Part shown: in pieces, positions 42,416 through 51,033 of the stretch
How the letters are laid out: the number at the start of each line of letters is the position of its first letter
Position numbering within the stretch: position 1 is the first letter of the stretch
From: E44-bin32 sp034430595
Lineage (GTDB): Bacteria; Chloroflexota; Anaerolineae; Anaerolineales; E44-bin32
Direction: 5' to 3'
NCBI GenBank assembly: GCA_034430595.1
Contig: DAOUEL010000090.1
Coordinates: 1 to 64,000 of the forward strand
DNA length: 64,000 nucleotides
Made by a program: the position numbers and the translations under genes
The notes under the pieces: generated by a model
What the model was told of the DNA's origin: nothing
Database searches by the model: none
The model's input: the letters and a program-made list of their open reading frames with translations, nothing else

Positions 42416-43306
42416 TTACACGCCTATTCGCAGCAACACCATGATTGCTGCGATGAGCGGGAGAATCGAGAACATCAGCCGGATCGTCGGGCCTGAGAAG
42501 TAGCGGGTGCCAACGGCGCCGATCTGGGCTCCGATGGCGGCGCCGGTGTGCATTGTCAGCGCGATCATAATGTCGACATTGCCCTTCAGGGCGTGGCTGA
42601 CCGTCCCGTATCCGGCTGAGATGATGATTTCAAACAGGTCGGTGCCGACCGCGACGTGGGTTGGAATACCCAGCACATAGACCAGCAGTGGCAGGCGCAG
42701 AAACCCACCCCCGACGCCGAGAAACCCGGCCAGAAATCCGGTCAGCATGCCGACCAGGATGACAGCCCAGATTGAGACCTCGCGTACGCCCGAGACCGGC
42801 AGGCGGACCAAAGGGGGCAATCGCAGCAGTCGCGCGGTGACGCTGAGTTCCTTGACATCGGAAACGCCTTTTGCCTCCAGCTGATCGGTTCTTTTCGTGC
42901 GCAGGGCGCGCAGACTTTCCCGGCCGGTGAAAAGCCCGATCGCGGTCAGAATCGCGACATAGCTGTAACCGACGACATGCTCGATGTTTCCAAGCACCTT
43001 CAGGTGTTCAAGTAATTGAGCTCCGAGCTCGATGCCGGGGATCGTGCCGATGACCATGAACAACGCAAGGCGTAAATCGACGTTTCCAAGTGCGCGGTGA
43101 CGGCGCGCAGCGACGATCGATTTCCCTGTCATGTGCGCCAGGTCCGTGCCTACGACGAAGTTGATTGGGACGCCGGCCCAGATCATGAGCGGCCCGGCAA
43201 TAAAGCCTCCGCCGACGCCGAAGAAACCGCCCAGGATACCTACGATAAAACCGATCCCGGCCAGGATGAGCGGATGAATGAAAACACCAGAGATCGGGAA
43301 AAACAT
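42416..43306 (-). CDS. TauE/SafE-family anion exporter
   Basis: A 296-aa protein with about eight helices and the family repeats IGFIVGILGGFFGVGGGFI and LTGFLAGFLGVGGGFLRL, one in each half. Members move sulfite, sulfoacetate or related organosulfur anions. A soluble loop of about 50 residues separates the halves. It lies between a small membrane protein and a Usp gene, all on the minus strand, and probably shares their promoter. Confidence 0.88.
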   Translation of the reverse strand: MFFPISGVFIHPLILAGIGFIVGILGGFFGVGGGFIAGPLMIWAGVPINFVVGTDLAHMTGKSIVAARRHRALGNVDLRLALFMVIGTIPGIELGAQLLEHLKVLGNIEHVVGYSYVAILTAIGLFTGRESLRALRTKRTDQLEAKGVSDVKELSVTARLLRLPPLVRLPVSGVREVSIWAVILVGMLTGFLAGFLGVGGGFLRLPLLVYVLGIPTHVAVGTDLFEIIISAGYGTVSHALKGNVDIMIALTMHTGAAIGAQIGAVGTRYFSGPTIRLMFSILPLIAAIMVLLRIGV

Positions 43307-43309
43307 CGC

Positions 43310-43579
43310 TTACTTTCTTAACCCGAACCTGCGCAGCAGCCATGACGTCAACCAATCCAGCAGCACGCCCTGGCCGACGATGGCGAGCAGGGAGCCCGCC
43401 GCATATGGAAGCGGAGCCTGGTAGTAGAGATCTGCCAGGTATCTTTCCGCAATACGTAGAATGAACAAGAAGTACAGGATGACCAGCGGTGTGTAAATTA
43501 ACAGTTCGGCCAGCAGGCTGCGAATCAGCGGCTGGAGCGAAGGATCACCTGCCGGAAAGCGCTTGTTTGCTTCATCCAT
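43310..43579 (-). CDS. Small membrane protein upstream of TauE/SafE
   Basis: An 89-aa protein with two hydrophobic helices (LLIYTPLVILYFLFILRIAE near 26-45 and YAAGSLLAIVGQGVLLDWLT near 59-78). It ends 3 nt before the transporter gene. It may be an accessory subunit, but no family was recognised. Confidence 0.65.
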   Translation of the reverse strand: MDEANKRFPAGDPSLQPLIRSLLAELLIYTPLVILYFLFILRIAERYLADLYYQAPLPYAAGSLLAIVGQGVLLDWLTSWLLRRFGLRK

Positions 43580-43636
43580 CGGTACCGCCCTACCCTCCGG
43601 GGGTTTCGCTGTTTCTGTCTATCGTCCTGCCAATAT

Positions 43637-43653
43637 GATCATTATACGTGATC
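43637..43653 (-). promoter_or_regulatory. Promoter -10 with overlapping inverted repeat
   Basis: TATAAT on the minus strand (43646-43641) would drive the small-membrane-protein/TauE/Usp genes. GATCA and TGATC, 7 bp apart, flank it symmetrically (43637-43653) and could be an operator. Confidence 0.5.
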
Positions 43654-43715
43654 TGATTCACGCCCTGACCTGCATGTTCTGGATACTCTCTTTCAACCAC
43701 CGCCCGCTGAAAGCA

Positions 43716-43724
43716 TGTTAAACT
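43716..43724 (+). promoter_or_regulatory. Extended -10 of mutS2, apparently leaderless
   Basis: TGTTAAACT fits an extended -10 (TGnTATAAT, two mismatches) and ends 7 nt before the mutS2 ATG. No Shine-Dalgarno is present, which supports a leaderless message like that of rnd. Confidence 0.4.
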
Positions 43725-43731
43725 GCTGGCG

Positions 43732-46101
43732 ATGAACAGCAAGACACTTCAGAAACTGGAACTACCGCTCGTACTCGAGCGGTTATCCTCCTTCGCGGCC
43801 TTCTCAGCCTCGAAGGCGTTGGCGCGCGAACTGGAACCAACCGCCGATGTAGGTGTGATCGAGCGCAGGCTGCAGGAGACAACCGAAGCACGCGTGCTGC
43901 TGAGCGTCACCGACGATATTACCGTTGGCGGAGCACACGACGTTCGCCCGGAGGTCGGCGCAGCCGAGCGCGGGGCGGTGCTCGAGCCCGGGCAGCTGCT
44001 TGATATCAAGCACACCTTGATCTCGGCTCGCAGCCTGCGCCGCCGCCTTGAAAAAGAGGATCGCTATCCGGCGTTGGTAGAGATCGCCCTGCAGCTAGAG
44101 CCAGCCGAAGGCCTCATCGACCAGATCTCAACCATCGTCGATGACCGCGGGCAAGTGCCAGACCGGGCTTCACCGGCCCTGGCTTCGATCCGGGCTGAAC
44201 AGCGGGTCGCACATGACCGCCTGACAGGCAAACTCCAGAGTCTGATCATGGACAGCAAGCTGGCTTCGATGCTGCAGGAACCGATCATCACCCAGCGCGA
44301 TGGCCGCTTCGTCTTGCCGCTGCGGGCGGAATACAAAGGGCGGATCAAAGCGGTTGTCCATGATCAATCGTCCTCCGGCGCGACGCTCTTTGTTGAGCCT
44401 CTGCAGGTGGTCGAGCTCAACAACCGGGTACGCGAACTGGAGCTGGCAGAGCGGGATGAAATTCGCCGCCTGCTGGTAGAAATCTCCGGCCAGGTCGCCC
44501 AGCAGGCTGAGTCGATTCGAGCCACGGTCACCGCCCTGGCGCAGTTGGACCTGGCGATTGCCAAAGCCCGTTACGCCGATCAGCTGGATGCCCAGGAACC
44601 GCAGCTGAGCCCATTCCGGGAGCGAAGCGATTCGCATCCCGGATCCACGCTGCGCTTCATCCAGGCCCGCCACCCGCTGCTCGACCCGGAGCATGTTGTC
44701 CCGGTTGATCTGGTACTTGAAGGTGATATCTACGCGTTGGTGATCACCGGTCCCAACACCGGCGGCAAGACGGTTGCCCTAAAAACAGCAGGCTTGCTGG
44801 TCCTGATGGCTGAATGTGGCCTGCATATACCGGTCGAATCAGGTTCGAGCTTCTCGCCCTTCCGGGATGTCTTTGCTGACATTGGCGATGAGCAATCCAT
44901 CGAACAGTCTCTCTCGACCTTCTCGTCCCATATATCGAACATCATCCACATCCTGGAGCAAGCCGGCCCTCGTTCACTTGTGCTGCTGGACGAACTCGGA
45001 GCCGGCACCGACCCGCAGGAGGGAGCTGCGCTGGCCCAGGCGTTGCTGGAGGCATTTCTCGAGCGAGGGGCGACGACACTCGTGGCAACCCATTATTCAG
45101 GCTTGAAGATCTTCGCTCACAACCGGCCAGGGGTGAGCAACGCCAGCGTGGAATTTGACCTTGAGAGCCTGCGCCCGACCTATCATCTTGCGATTGGCCT
45201 GCCGGGCAGATCGAATGCGCTGGCGATCGCCGGCCGGCTCGGCCTGGAGGATGGGATCATCGCCCGCGCTCGAGCAATGGTAGCACCAGAGGAACTACAG
45301 GCAGACACCCTGTTGAATGAAATCTACGCTCAACGAGATCTTGCGCGCCAGGATCGCACCCAGGCTGAGGAAGCGCGCAAACGAGCTCATGCCAAGGATC
45401 TCGAACTCGATCAGCGCCTGGAGAAAATTGAGGATGAACGGCTGCACGTGATTGGTGAAGCCCGCCGCGAGGCTCAGGCCGAATTGGAATCGCTGCAGGA
45501 GGAGATTGCCCAGCTGCGGCGTAAGCTGGCGATCGCCGGCCAGCCGCTGACCGTGCTCGAACCGTTGGAGGAAGAAGCGCAGGCGCTAGCGGAAGGTGCG
45601 AATGAGCCGCTCGTGCGCGCAGCACCGGAGCGTGAAATCAACCGCCGCCCGCTGCGCCTCGGTGACCGCGTCCAATTAGTATCGATCAACACCGAGGGGG
45701 TGATCACCGGCTTAAGTGAGGATCAAGCTGAGGTGCAGGTCGGTCGCTTGCGCGTGCGCGCCCGGCTGGATGAACTCAGGCTGCGAGGGGATGCGCAACC
45801 CGAGGCCGCGGAACCTGAGCCAACGCGGGGTTCCCCGATGCCCGGTGGGGCTCCACCCCTTGAACTCGACCTGCGCGGCCGAACAACCGAAGGTGCCCTG
45901 GAGGAACTCGAGCGCCGGCTTGATGCTGCCTACCTGGCGGGTATGCCCTACGTGAGAGTCATACACGGTAAAGGTACGGGCAAGCTGAGGCAGGTGATTC
46001 GCGAATGGCTGCGTTCGAACCGCTATGTTGAAGCATTCGAAGCGGGTACGCCGGCTGAAGGAGGCGATGGAGTCACCGTCGTCCGGGTCAAAACCGGCTG
46101 A
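43732..46101 (+). CDS. mutS2: MutS2 endonuclease/ATPase
   Basis: A 789-aa MutS2. The MutS core and clamp occupy about 1-320. The ABC-type ATPase has Walker A GPNTGGKTV, Walker B SLVLLDELGAGTDP and THYSGLK. A long coiled coil follows (about 515-605), then a KOW-like segment and a C-terminal Smr nuclease domain (LDLRGRTTEGALEELE, HGKGTGKLR). MutS2 limits homologous recombination and rescues collided ribosomes. All active-site motifs are intact and length is normal. Confidence 0.95.
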   Translation: MNSKTLQKLELPLVLERLSSFAAFSASKALARELEPTADVGVIERRLQETTEARVLLSVTDDITVGGAHDVRPEVGAAERGAVLEPGQLLDIKHTLISARSLRRRLEKEDRYPALVEIALQLEPAEGLIDQISTIVDDRGQVPDRASPALASIRAEQRVAHDRLTGKLQSLIMDSKLASMLQEPIITQRDGRFVLPLRAEYKGRIKAVVHDQSSSGATLFVEPLQVVELNNRVRELELAERDEIRRLLVEISGQVAQQAESIRATVTALAQLDLAIAKARYADQLDAQEPQLSPFRERSDSHPGSTLRFIQARHPLLDPEHVVPVDLVLEGDIYALVITGPNTGGKTVALKTAGLLVLMAECGLHIPVESGSSFSPFRDVFADIGDEQSIEQSLSTFSSHISNIIHILEQAGPRSLVLLDELGAGTDPQEGAALAQALLEAFLERGATTLVATHYSGLKIFAHNRPGVSNASVEFDLESLRPTYHLAIGLPGRSNALAIAGRLGLEDGIIARARAMVAPEELQADTLLNEIYAQRDLARQDRTQAEEARKRAHAKDLELDQRLEKIEDERLHVIGEARREAQAELESLQEEIAQLRRKLAIAGQPLTVLEPLEEEAQALAEGANEPLVRAAPEREINRRPLRLGDRVQLVSINTEGVITGLSEDQAEVQVGRLRVRARLDELRLRGDAQPEAAEPEPTRGSPMPGGAPPLELDLRGRTTEGALEELERRLDAAYLAGMPYVRVIHGKGTGKLRQVIREWLRSNRYVEAFEAGTPAEGGDGVTVVRVKTG

Positions 46102-46242
46102 TGGCAGTCGCTCGTTAATCCAACCTCACAGCGATATCTCCAATCCCGGGGGGGACAGTCTACGACCCCGCAACTCGAAACCCCCAGTTAGTCAGCCGAT
46201 TTGATTCGCCTGCGCATCGATCACTCTGAACCCCGGGGGGCT

Positions 46243-46270
46243 TTGCCGACCAGCGCTCCTAAAGTATGAT
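46243..46270 (+). promoter_or_regulatory. Promoter upstream of a small membrane protein
   Basis: TTGCCG (46243-46248) and TATGAT (46265-46270) are 16 bp apart, with 4 and 5 of 6 consensus matches. The start would be about 40 nt before the ATG at 46317. Confidence 0.5.
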
Positions 46271-46316
46271 CACCACAAATGCAAAGTTTACCTAAGAATT
46301 CTCAGGGGAGCTGTCC

Positions 46317-46664
46317 ATGAATCCATGGGTTGAATCGCTCGGCCCGGTTTTTATCGCCGGATTTGCCCTCCAGCAGCTGCTCGAACTGCTGGATCCAGTC
46401 CTCGAACGAGTACTAAAGCCGCAGAAAGCATGGCTTTTAAGTGCATTGGCACTCCTGCTGGGCCTTGGGATCACGCTCGTTCTCGGCCTGCGGGTGCTGC
46501 GCCCGTTTGGGTTGATAAGAGCTGCCTGGCTGGATGCAATCCTGACAGCGCTGCTCATCTCGAGCGGCACGAAATGGCTGAACGACCTGTTGAAGATCAT
46601 CAGTTACAAGAAGCAGGAACTGCAGGCACGCGCCGCACACCAGGCGCAGATGCAAGAGCACTGA
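46317..46664 (+). CDS. Small membrane protein
   Basis: A 115-aa protein with an N-terminal amphipathic region and two or three helices (AWLLSALALLLGLGITLVLG and LDAILTALLISSGTKWLND). A basic, helical C-terminus follows. GGGGAG precedes the ATG. Size and the GTKWLNDLLK segment recall holin-like or phage-type small proteins, but no phage genes are nearby. Function unknown. Confidence 0.65.
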   Translation: MNPWVESLGPVFIAGFALQQLLELLDPVLERVLKPQKAWLLSALALLLGLGITLVLGLRVLRPFGLIRAAWLDAILTALLISSGTKWLNDLLKIISYKKQELQARAAHQAQMQEH

Positions 46665-46688
46665 GTTGGCTTCCGGAGGCCTGGCTTG

Positions 46689-47249
46689 ATGGGGAGCATC
46701 GTTCGTTGCTTTGGCAGCGGTGACCCGCTGATGGAGCAGTACCATGATGCGGAGTGGGGTGTGCCGGTTCACGACGACCGGATGCTGTTCGAGAAGCTGG
46801 TGCTCGATGGTTTCCAGGCCGGCTTGTCCTGGCGCACCGTGCTGCACAAACGGGAAAACTTCCGCCAGGCCTTCGACCGCTTCGATCCGCAGCAAATGGC
46901 GCGGTACGGTGACTTTGAACGGGGGCGTTTGCTCAACGATGCAGGCATCATCCGCAATCGCTTGAAAATTGAGGCGGCGATTACCAACGCCAGGGCTTAT
47001 CTTGACCTGCTCAAGGAGGAGGGTTCTTTCTCCGATTTCCTGTGGTCCTTCACCGGCGGCCGTACGTTGAAGTCAGCCCCACGTAGCTGGACAGATGTCC
47101 CGAGCTCGACGCCCGAGTCTGATGCCATGTCGGCGGCTTTAAAAGAGCGCGGCTTCAAATTTGTCGGCACAACAATCTGCTATGCATTCATGCAGGCGGT
47201 TGGAATCGTCGATGATCACCTGCGTTCATGTCACCGTTTCTCCGGCTGA
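46689..47249 (+). CDS. tag: DNA-3-methyladenine glycosylase I
   Basis: A 186-aa TAG-family base-excision glycosylase. It shows VRCFGSGDPLMEQYHDAEWG at the N-terminus (zinc Cys7 and His), GLSWRTVLHKRENFRQAF, and VDDHLRSCH at the C-terminus, giving the remaining zinc His and Cys. It removes alkylated adenine from DNA. The ATG at 46689 has GGAGG 8 nt upstream; a TTG 3 nt earlier is less likely. It follows the small membrane protein by 24 nt. Confidence 0.92.
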   Translation: MGSIVRCFGSGDPLMEQYHDAEWGVPVHDDRMLFEKLVLDGFQAGLSWRTVLHKRENFRQAFDRFDPQQMARYGDFERGRLLNDAGIIRNRLKIEAAITNARAYLDLLKEEGSFSDFLWSFTGGRTLKSAPRSWTDVPSSTPESDAMSAALKERGFKFVGTTICYAFMQAVGIVDDHLRSCHRFSG

Positions 47250-47291
47250 CGGCTGGGGAGTGAACAGGGAACACTTTAAGTGAAGCGCCAC

Positions 47292-47319
47292 TTGACAGTC
47301 TCGATCTTTGGCCTAAAAT
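47292..47319 (+). promoter_or_regulatory. Strong promoter of the pyrimidine operon
   Basis: TTGACA (47292-47297) and TAAAAT (47314-47319) are 16 bp apart, a near-consensus sigma-70 promoter. Transcription should begin near 47327, only about 8 nt before the leader ATG and 139 nt before pyrC. Confidence 0.8.
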
Positions 47320-47334
47320 GTCCAAGAATACGAT

Positions 47335-47469
47335 ATGCCGGATTTCAATCATCCATTGTCTCGTCCAGCTGCCCCTCCTGAGGCAAGTGCCTCTCGACGG
47401 GCATCCCTTTTTTCAAGATCAAGAGCCGAAAGGCTCTCTTTTTTTGCCAGCTCACGGAGGTGCGGATGA
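47335..47469 (+). CDS. Putative pyr operon leader peptide (44 aa)
   Basis: An ATG at 47335 opens 44 codons and ends with a TGA that overlaps the pyrC ATG (ATGA, 47466-47469). The peptide starts MPDFNHPLSRPAAPPEAS, is rich in Ser and Arg, and has no known fold. It starts about 8 nt after the predicted transcript start with no Shine-Dalgarno. Its codons run through two hairpins, each followed by a T-run, so ribosome position would decide whether the terminator forms. The same plan, with a 44-residue leader peptide, controls E. coli pyrBI. The start site, expression and function are inference. Confidence 0.6.
   Translation: MPDFNHPLSRPAAPPEASASRRASLFSRSRAERLSFFASSRRCG
47370..47413 (+). promoter_or_regulatory. 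Pause-type hairpin with T6 run in the pyr leader
   Basis: Outer arms TGCCC (47370-47374) and GGGCA (47399-47403), an internal loop, and inner arms GAGGC (47380-47384) and GCCTC (47389-47393) with loop AAGT. TCCC and six T (47408-47413) follow. The T-run would slow RNA polymerase when UTP is low. Confidence 0.55.
47422..47445 (+). terminator. Attenuator terminator in the pyr leader
   Basis: Arms AGAGCC (47422-47427) and GGCTCT (47432-47437) close a GAAA tetraloop and are followed by C and seven T (47439-47445). This intrinsic terminator lies after the promoter and 20 nt before pyrC, inside the leader-peptide frame. Confidence 0.8.
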
Positions 47470-48533
47470 TCCAATTGCCAGGGTTGATCGACCCGCATGT
47501 ACATCTGCGCGATCCGGGTGCGACTCACAAGGAAGACTTCGACAGTGGGACACAGGCCGCTCTGGCCGGCGGTTTCACCGTTGTTCTTGCGATGCCCAAC
47601 ACATCCCCACCGATCGTCGACTCGGCCTCCCTGGAGCAAGCCGAGCGGGCCGCAGCGCTTAAAGCACGCTGTGATTACGGCATCTTCCTCGGGGCCGGAG
47701 CTGAGAACGCAGGGCACGCGTTCGAACTTGCGGACCGGACCTGCGGTTTAAAACTCTACCTGGATCAGACCTACGGACCGTTGAAAATCGAATCGCTTGA
47801 GCAGCTTGAAGCGCATGTGGCAGCCTGGCCGCGGTCGAAGATGATTGCGGCCCATGCAGAAGGGCGTAGCCTGGCGGCGCTGCTGTTCCTGACCGGATTG
47901 TACGAACGTTCCGTCCATATCTGCCACGTAAGCCGCCGGGATGAAATTCTGCTCATTCGACGGGCGAAGGAGAAAGGCCAGCGTGTGACCTGCGAGGTCA
48001 CCCCGCACCACCTGACCTTGACCGAGGATGATTTGCCCCGCCTGGGCGCTGGTCGTGGCGAGGTGCGCCCACGCCTGGCAACCCGCCGCGATCGCCAGGC
48101 GCTATGGGACAACCTGGACGCGATCGATGTCATCGCCACCGATCATGCCCCCCATACCCTGGCTGAAAAAGACGGCGCGCAGCCGCCGCCCGGGTTTCCA
48201 GGGTTGGAGACTTCACTGGCGATTATGCTCACCGCAGTCCGAGAAGGACGGCTGACCATGGAGGACGTCATCGAGCGCATGCACACTCGACCAGCGCGCA
48301 TCTTCGGTGTTCCTTCACAACTGGAAACAGAAATTCTGATCGATCCCGAAGCGCGCTGGACGGTGGACGGAAAACGATTTTTCAGCCGCTGCGGCTGGAC
48401 GCCGTTTGAGGGAATGCAGCTGTACGGGCGGGTACGTGAAGTTCGATTACGCGCAAGCACTGTCTATCGTGAAGGCGAGGTCCTGGCCGAACCAGGGAGC
48501 GGCAGGAACCTCTTTAAAGTATTGCGGGCGTAG
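47466..48533 (+). CDS. pyrC: Dihydroorotase
   Basis: A 355-aa dihydroorotase that closes carbamoyl-aspartate to dihydroorotate, the third step of UMP synthesis. The metal motif is HVHLRDPG near the N-terminus, a substrate loop is MPNTSPP, further metal His lie in AAHAEGRS and HICHVSR, and the catalytic Asp is in ATDHAPHT. It is shorter than most class I enzymes and resembles the CAD-type domain. The ATG at 47466 sits 5 nt after GGAGG and overlaps the leader-peptide stop. A GTG at 47460 is too close to the Shine-Dalgarno. Confidence 0.93.
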   Translation: MIQLPGLIDPHVHLRDPGATHKEDFDSGTQAALAGGFTVVLAMPNTSPPIVDSASLEQAERAAALKARCDYGIFLGAGAENAGHAFELADRTCGLKLYLDQTYGPLKIESLEQLEAHVAAWPRSKMIAAHAEGRSLAALLFLTGLYERSVHICHVSRRDEILLIRRAKEKGQRVTCEVTPHHLTLTEDDLPRLGAGRGEVRPRLATRRDRQALWDNLDAIDVIATDHAPHTLAEKDGAQPPPGFPGLETSLAIMLTAVREGRLTMEDVIERMHTRPARIFGVPSQLETEILIDPEARWTVDGKRFFSRCGWTPFEGMQLYGRVREVRLRASTVYREGEVLAEPGSGRNLFKVLRA

Positions 48534-48555
48534 GATACGCCCAAGGATACGCCCA
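48532..48555 (+). repeat. Two tandem 12-bp units between pyrC and pyrB
   Basis: AGGATACGCCCA occurs twice back to back and a third partial unit AGGA begins the pyrB Shine-Dalgarno. It looks like a recent slippage duplication that doubled the spacer, placing a second GGAT-containing unit upstream. Confidence 0.75.
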
Positions 48556-48566
48556 AGGAGAGATAA

Positions 48567-49565
48567 ATGGCTACCTTTGTTCCACCGACAGAACGCAGCA
48601 CACCGAGCCCTCATCTTCCGCTCGGAGATCACCGCACGGCGCCTTTCTACGGTCACGACATCCTCTCGGTTTCCCAATTTGGCCGGGAGGACCTCGAGTA
48701 CATCTTCGGCGTGGCGAGAGAGATGCGGGCGATGGTCGAACGCATCGGCACCTTCGATCTGCTGAAGGGGAAAATCCTGGCCAACCTTTTTTACGAGCCT
48801 TCCACCCGCACCTCGTCATCATTTACAGCTGCCATGGAACGCCTGGGCGGGAGCGTAATCCCGATCAACGAGGTGCACTACTCATCGGTGGCAAAAGGGG
48901 AGTCGCTTCCGGATACCATCCGGACGCTGGAGTGCTATGCCGATGTGATCGTATTGCGGCATCCCGAGGTCGGCTCGGCCAAACTTGCTGCCCAGTACGC
49001 GCGCAAGCCGATCATCAACGGTGGTGACGGTACCGGTGAGCATCCAACTCAGGCGCTGCTCGACCTGTTCACCATCACGGAAGAGTTGGGCCATGCGGAC
49101 GGGCTGACCGTCACGATGCTGGGAGACTTGAAATACGGCCGCACTGTGCATTCGCTTGCCCGGCTGCTCTCGCTCTACGACGTGCAGCTGCGCTACGTCG
49201 CACCTGATATCCTGGCCATGCCGGCTGAGCTGGTTGAGGAGCTGGAAGGAAAGAACATCTCCCAGGCTTCGTTCACGACTCTCGAGCCTGTGCTGGCCGA
49301 AACAGATGTGCTCTATGTCACGCGGGTTCAGAAGGAACGCTTTGAGGACATGGAGCAGTATGAAAATGTGAAAGGCTCCTATGTCATCGGGCCGTCAACG
49401 ATGAAGAAGGCCAAAGATGAGATGATCGTGATGCACCCGCTGCCGCGGGTGGGGGAGATCAGCATGGAGCTCGACTCAGACCCGCGCGCCGCGTATTTCC
49501 GCCAGATGGAATACGGCCTGTACCTGCGCATGGCACTGCTGGCGATGGTGCTGGGGAAGGCATGA
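48567..49565 (+). CDS. pyrB: Aspartate carbamoyltransferase, catalytic subunit
   Basis: A 332-aa enzyme that makes N-carbamoyl-aspartate. The carbamoyl phosphate loop is FYEPSTRTSSSF and the Asp-binding region includes HPLPRVGEI. An SKxxxRD-like loop is not obvious in the C-terminal half, and DMEQYENVKGSYVI aligns there. An N-terminal extension of about 25 residues precedes the usual start (GHDILSVSQFGREDLEYIF). No regulatory PyrI gene follows. Its stop overlaps the pyrFE start by ATGA. Confidence 0.93.
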   Translation: MATFVPPTERSTPSPHLPLGDHRTAPFYGHDILSVSQFGREDLEYIFGVAREMRAMVERIGTFDLLKGKILANLFYEPSTRTSSSFTAAMERLGGSVIPINEVHYSSVAKGESLPDTIRTLECYADVIVLRHPEVGSAKLAAQYARKPIINGGDGTGEHPTQALLDLFTITEELGHADGLTVTMLGDLKYGRTVHSLARLLSLYDVQLRYVAPDILAMPAELVEELEGKNISQASFTTLEPVLAETDVLYVTRVQKERFEDMEQYENVKGSYVIGPSTMKKAKDEMIVMHPLPRVGEISMELDSDPRAAYFRQMEYGLYLRMALLAMVLGKA

Positions 49566-50974
49566 GCTTCTTCCAGCGCCTGCAGGCCCGGGTCGACCAG
49601 GTTGATTCACTGCTCTGCGTCGGGCTAGATCCGCATCCCGAGCTGCTGCCGGAAGCCAGCGCAAGCGCGGCGGCCGAGTTCTGTTTGCGCTTGATTGAAG
49701 CGACCGCCGATCATGTCTGTGCATTCAAGCCGAATGCTGCCTTCTTCGAAGCCTACGGTGGAGCGGGATGGGATGCGCTTGAACAGGTTATTCGGGCTGT
49801 TCCGGGAGGCATACCGGTTATTCTCGATGCCAAGCGCGGCGATATTGCCTCCACTGCCAAAGCCTATGCGCAGTCGGCCTTTACAAGGCTCGGAGCCGAT
49901 GCAATCACGCTCAGCCCCTACCTGGGGGGTGATTCGATCCAGCCTTTCCTTGAAGATCCGGAAAAAGGAGTCTTCCTGCTTTGCAAGACCTCCAACCCGG
50001 GGGCAGATGACCTGCAGTCACTGCCCACCGCCGGGTCGGGACCGCTTTATCGGACCGTCAGCCAACTGGCCCAAACCTGGAATGTCCGTGACAACATCGG
50101 CCTGGTCGTCGGCGCGACCGATACATCAGCTCTAACTCAGGTGCGGTTGGATGTACCCGAGATGTGGCTTCTCGCACCCGGTGTTGGCGCGCAGGGTGGG
50201 GATCTCGAGCGAGCGCTTATGGCCGGTTTACGTGCGGATGGGAGCGGGATAATCATCCCGGTCTCGCGAGCAATCGCCGGCGCCGCAGATCCATGTGCAG
50301 CTGCGAGTGAGACGCGGAAAAAGATTAACGCCTGTCGCCGACGAGAGGGTGGTCCACCCTTCAAGGTAAGTGATGCGCGCCTGCAACTAGCGGATACCCT
50401 GCTGGCGGCCGGCTGCGTTCAATTCGGGAGCTTCACCTTGAAGTCTGGCTTGCAGTCCCCAATCTACTTCGATTTACGCCGGCTGGTATCACATCCCCGC
50501 TTGCTGAGGCTGGTCGCCCGGGCTTACCTTCCGATTCTCGAAAGCCTGGCCTTCGATCGACTGGCTGGGCTACCCTATGCCGCGCTGCCAATTATTACCG
50601 CCATCGCTCTCGCCAGCGATTGGCCGATGATTTACCCGCGCAAGGAGATCAAGGATTACGGCACACGCGCACCGGTTGAGGGCGAATTCCAACCCGGCGA
50701 GCGGGTCGCCTTGATCGATGACCTGGCGACGACCGGGGCCAGCAAGATTGAAGCGATTGAGCAGCTGGAGCGGGTTGGGCTGCGGGTAGAGGACGTCGTA
50801 GTATTGATCGATCGCGAGAGCGGTGCGCGCGAGGATCTGGAACGGAGAGGGATGCGCTTCCATGCCGTATTCAGGTTGAGCGAAATGCTTGATCACTGGG
50901 AGCAAGACGGCCTCGTTTCGGTTGAGCACGCAGATGCTGTGAGGAAGTTCCTGGCAGGGGGACCCAGCGGGTGA
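49562..50974 (+). CDS. pyrFE: OMP decarboxylase - orotate phosphoribosyltransferase fusion
   Basis: A 470-aa bifunctional UMP synthase in the order PyrF then PyrE, the reverse of animal UMPS. Residues about 1-270 are a group 2-type OMP decarboxylase with catalytic LDAKRGDIAST. From about 275 on is the phosphoribosyltransferase with FGSFTLKSGLQSPIYFDLR and PRPP loop VALIDDLATTGASK. The fusion performs the last two steps to UMP. It overlaps pyrB by 4 nt. Confidence 0.94.
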   Translation: MSFFQRLQARVDQVDSLLCVGLDPHPELLPEASASAAAEFCLRLIEATADHVCAFKPNAAFFEAYGGAGWDALEQVIRAVPGGIPVILDAKRGDIASTAKAYAQSAFTRLGADAITLSPYLGGDSIQPFLEDPEKGVFLLCKTSNPGADDLQSLPTAGSGPLYRTVSQLAQTWNVRDNIGLVVGATDTSALTQVRLDVPEMWLLAPGVGAQGGDLERALMAGLRADGSGIIIPVSRAIAGAADPCAAASETRKKINACRRREGGPPFKVSDARLQLADTLLAAGCVQFGSFTLKSGLQSPIYFDLRRLVSHPRLLRLVARAYLPILESLAFDRLAGLPYAALPIITAIALASDWPMIYPRKEIKDYGTRAPVEGEFQPGERVALIDDLATTGASKIEAIEQLERVGLRVEDVVVLIDRESGAREDLERRGMRFHAVFRLSEMLDHWEQDGLVSVEHADAVRKFLAGGPSG

Positions 50975-51033
50975 GGGTTGGCATGGAAAACGATGCCGGA
51001 ATTGTATAAATCTAGCATCGATTGGCGAGAAAC

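Noticed and set aside
47370..47445. PyrR-binding attenuator
   Set aside because: The conserved PyrR loop sequence was not found and no pyrR gene is in the operon. The leader-peptide layout explains the parts better.
47318..47662. A longer frame starting at ATG 47318 over the pyr leader
   Set aside because: The ATG overlaps the -10 box, so it would not be on the transcript, and the frame runs out of phase into pyrC.
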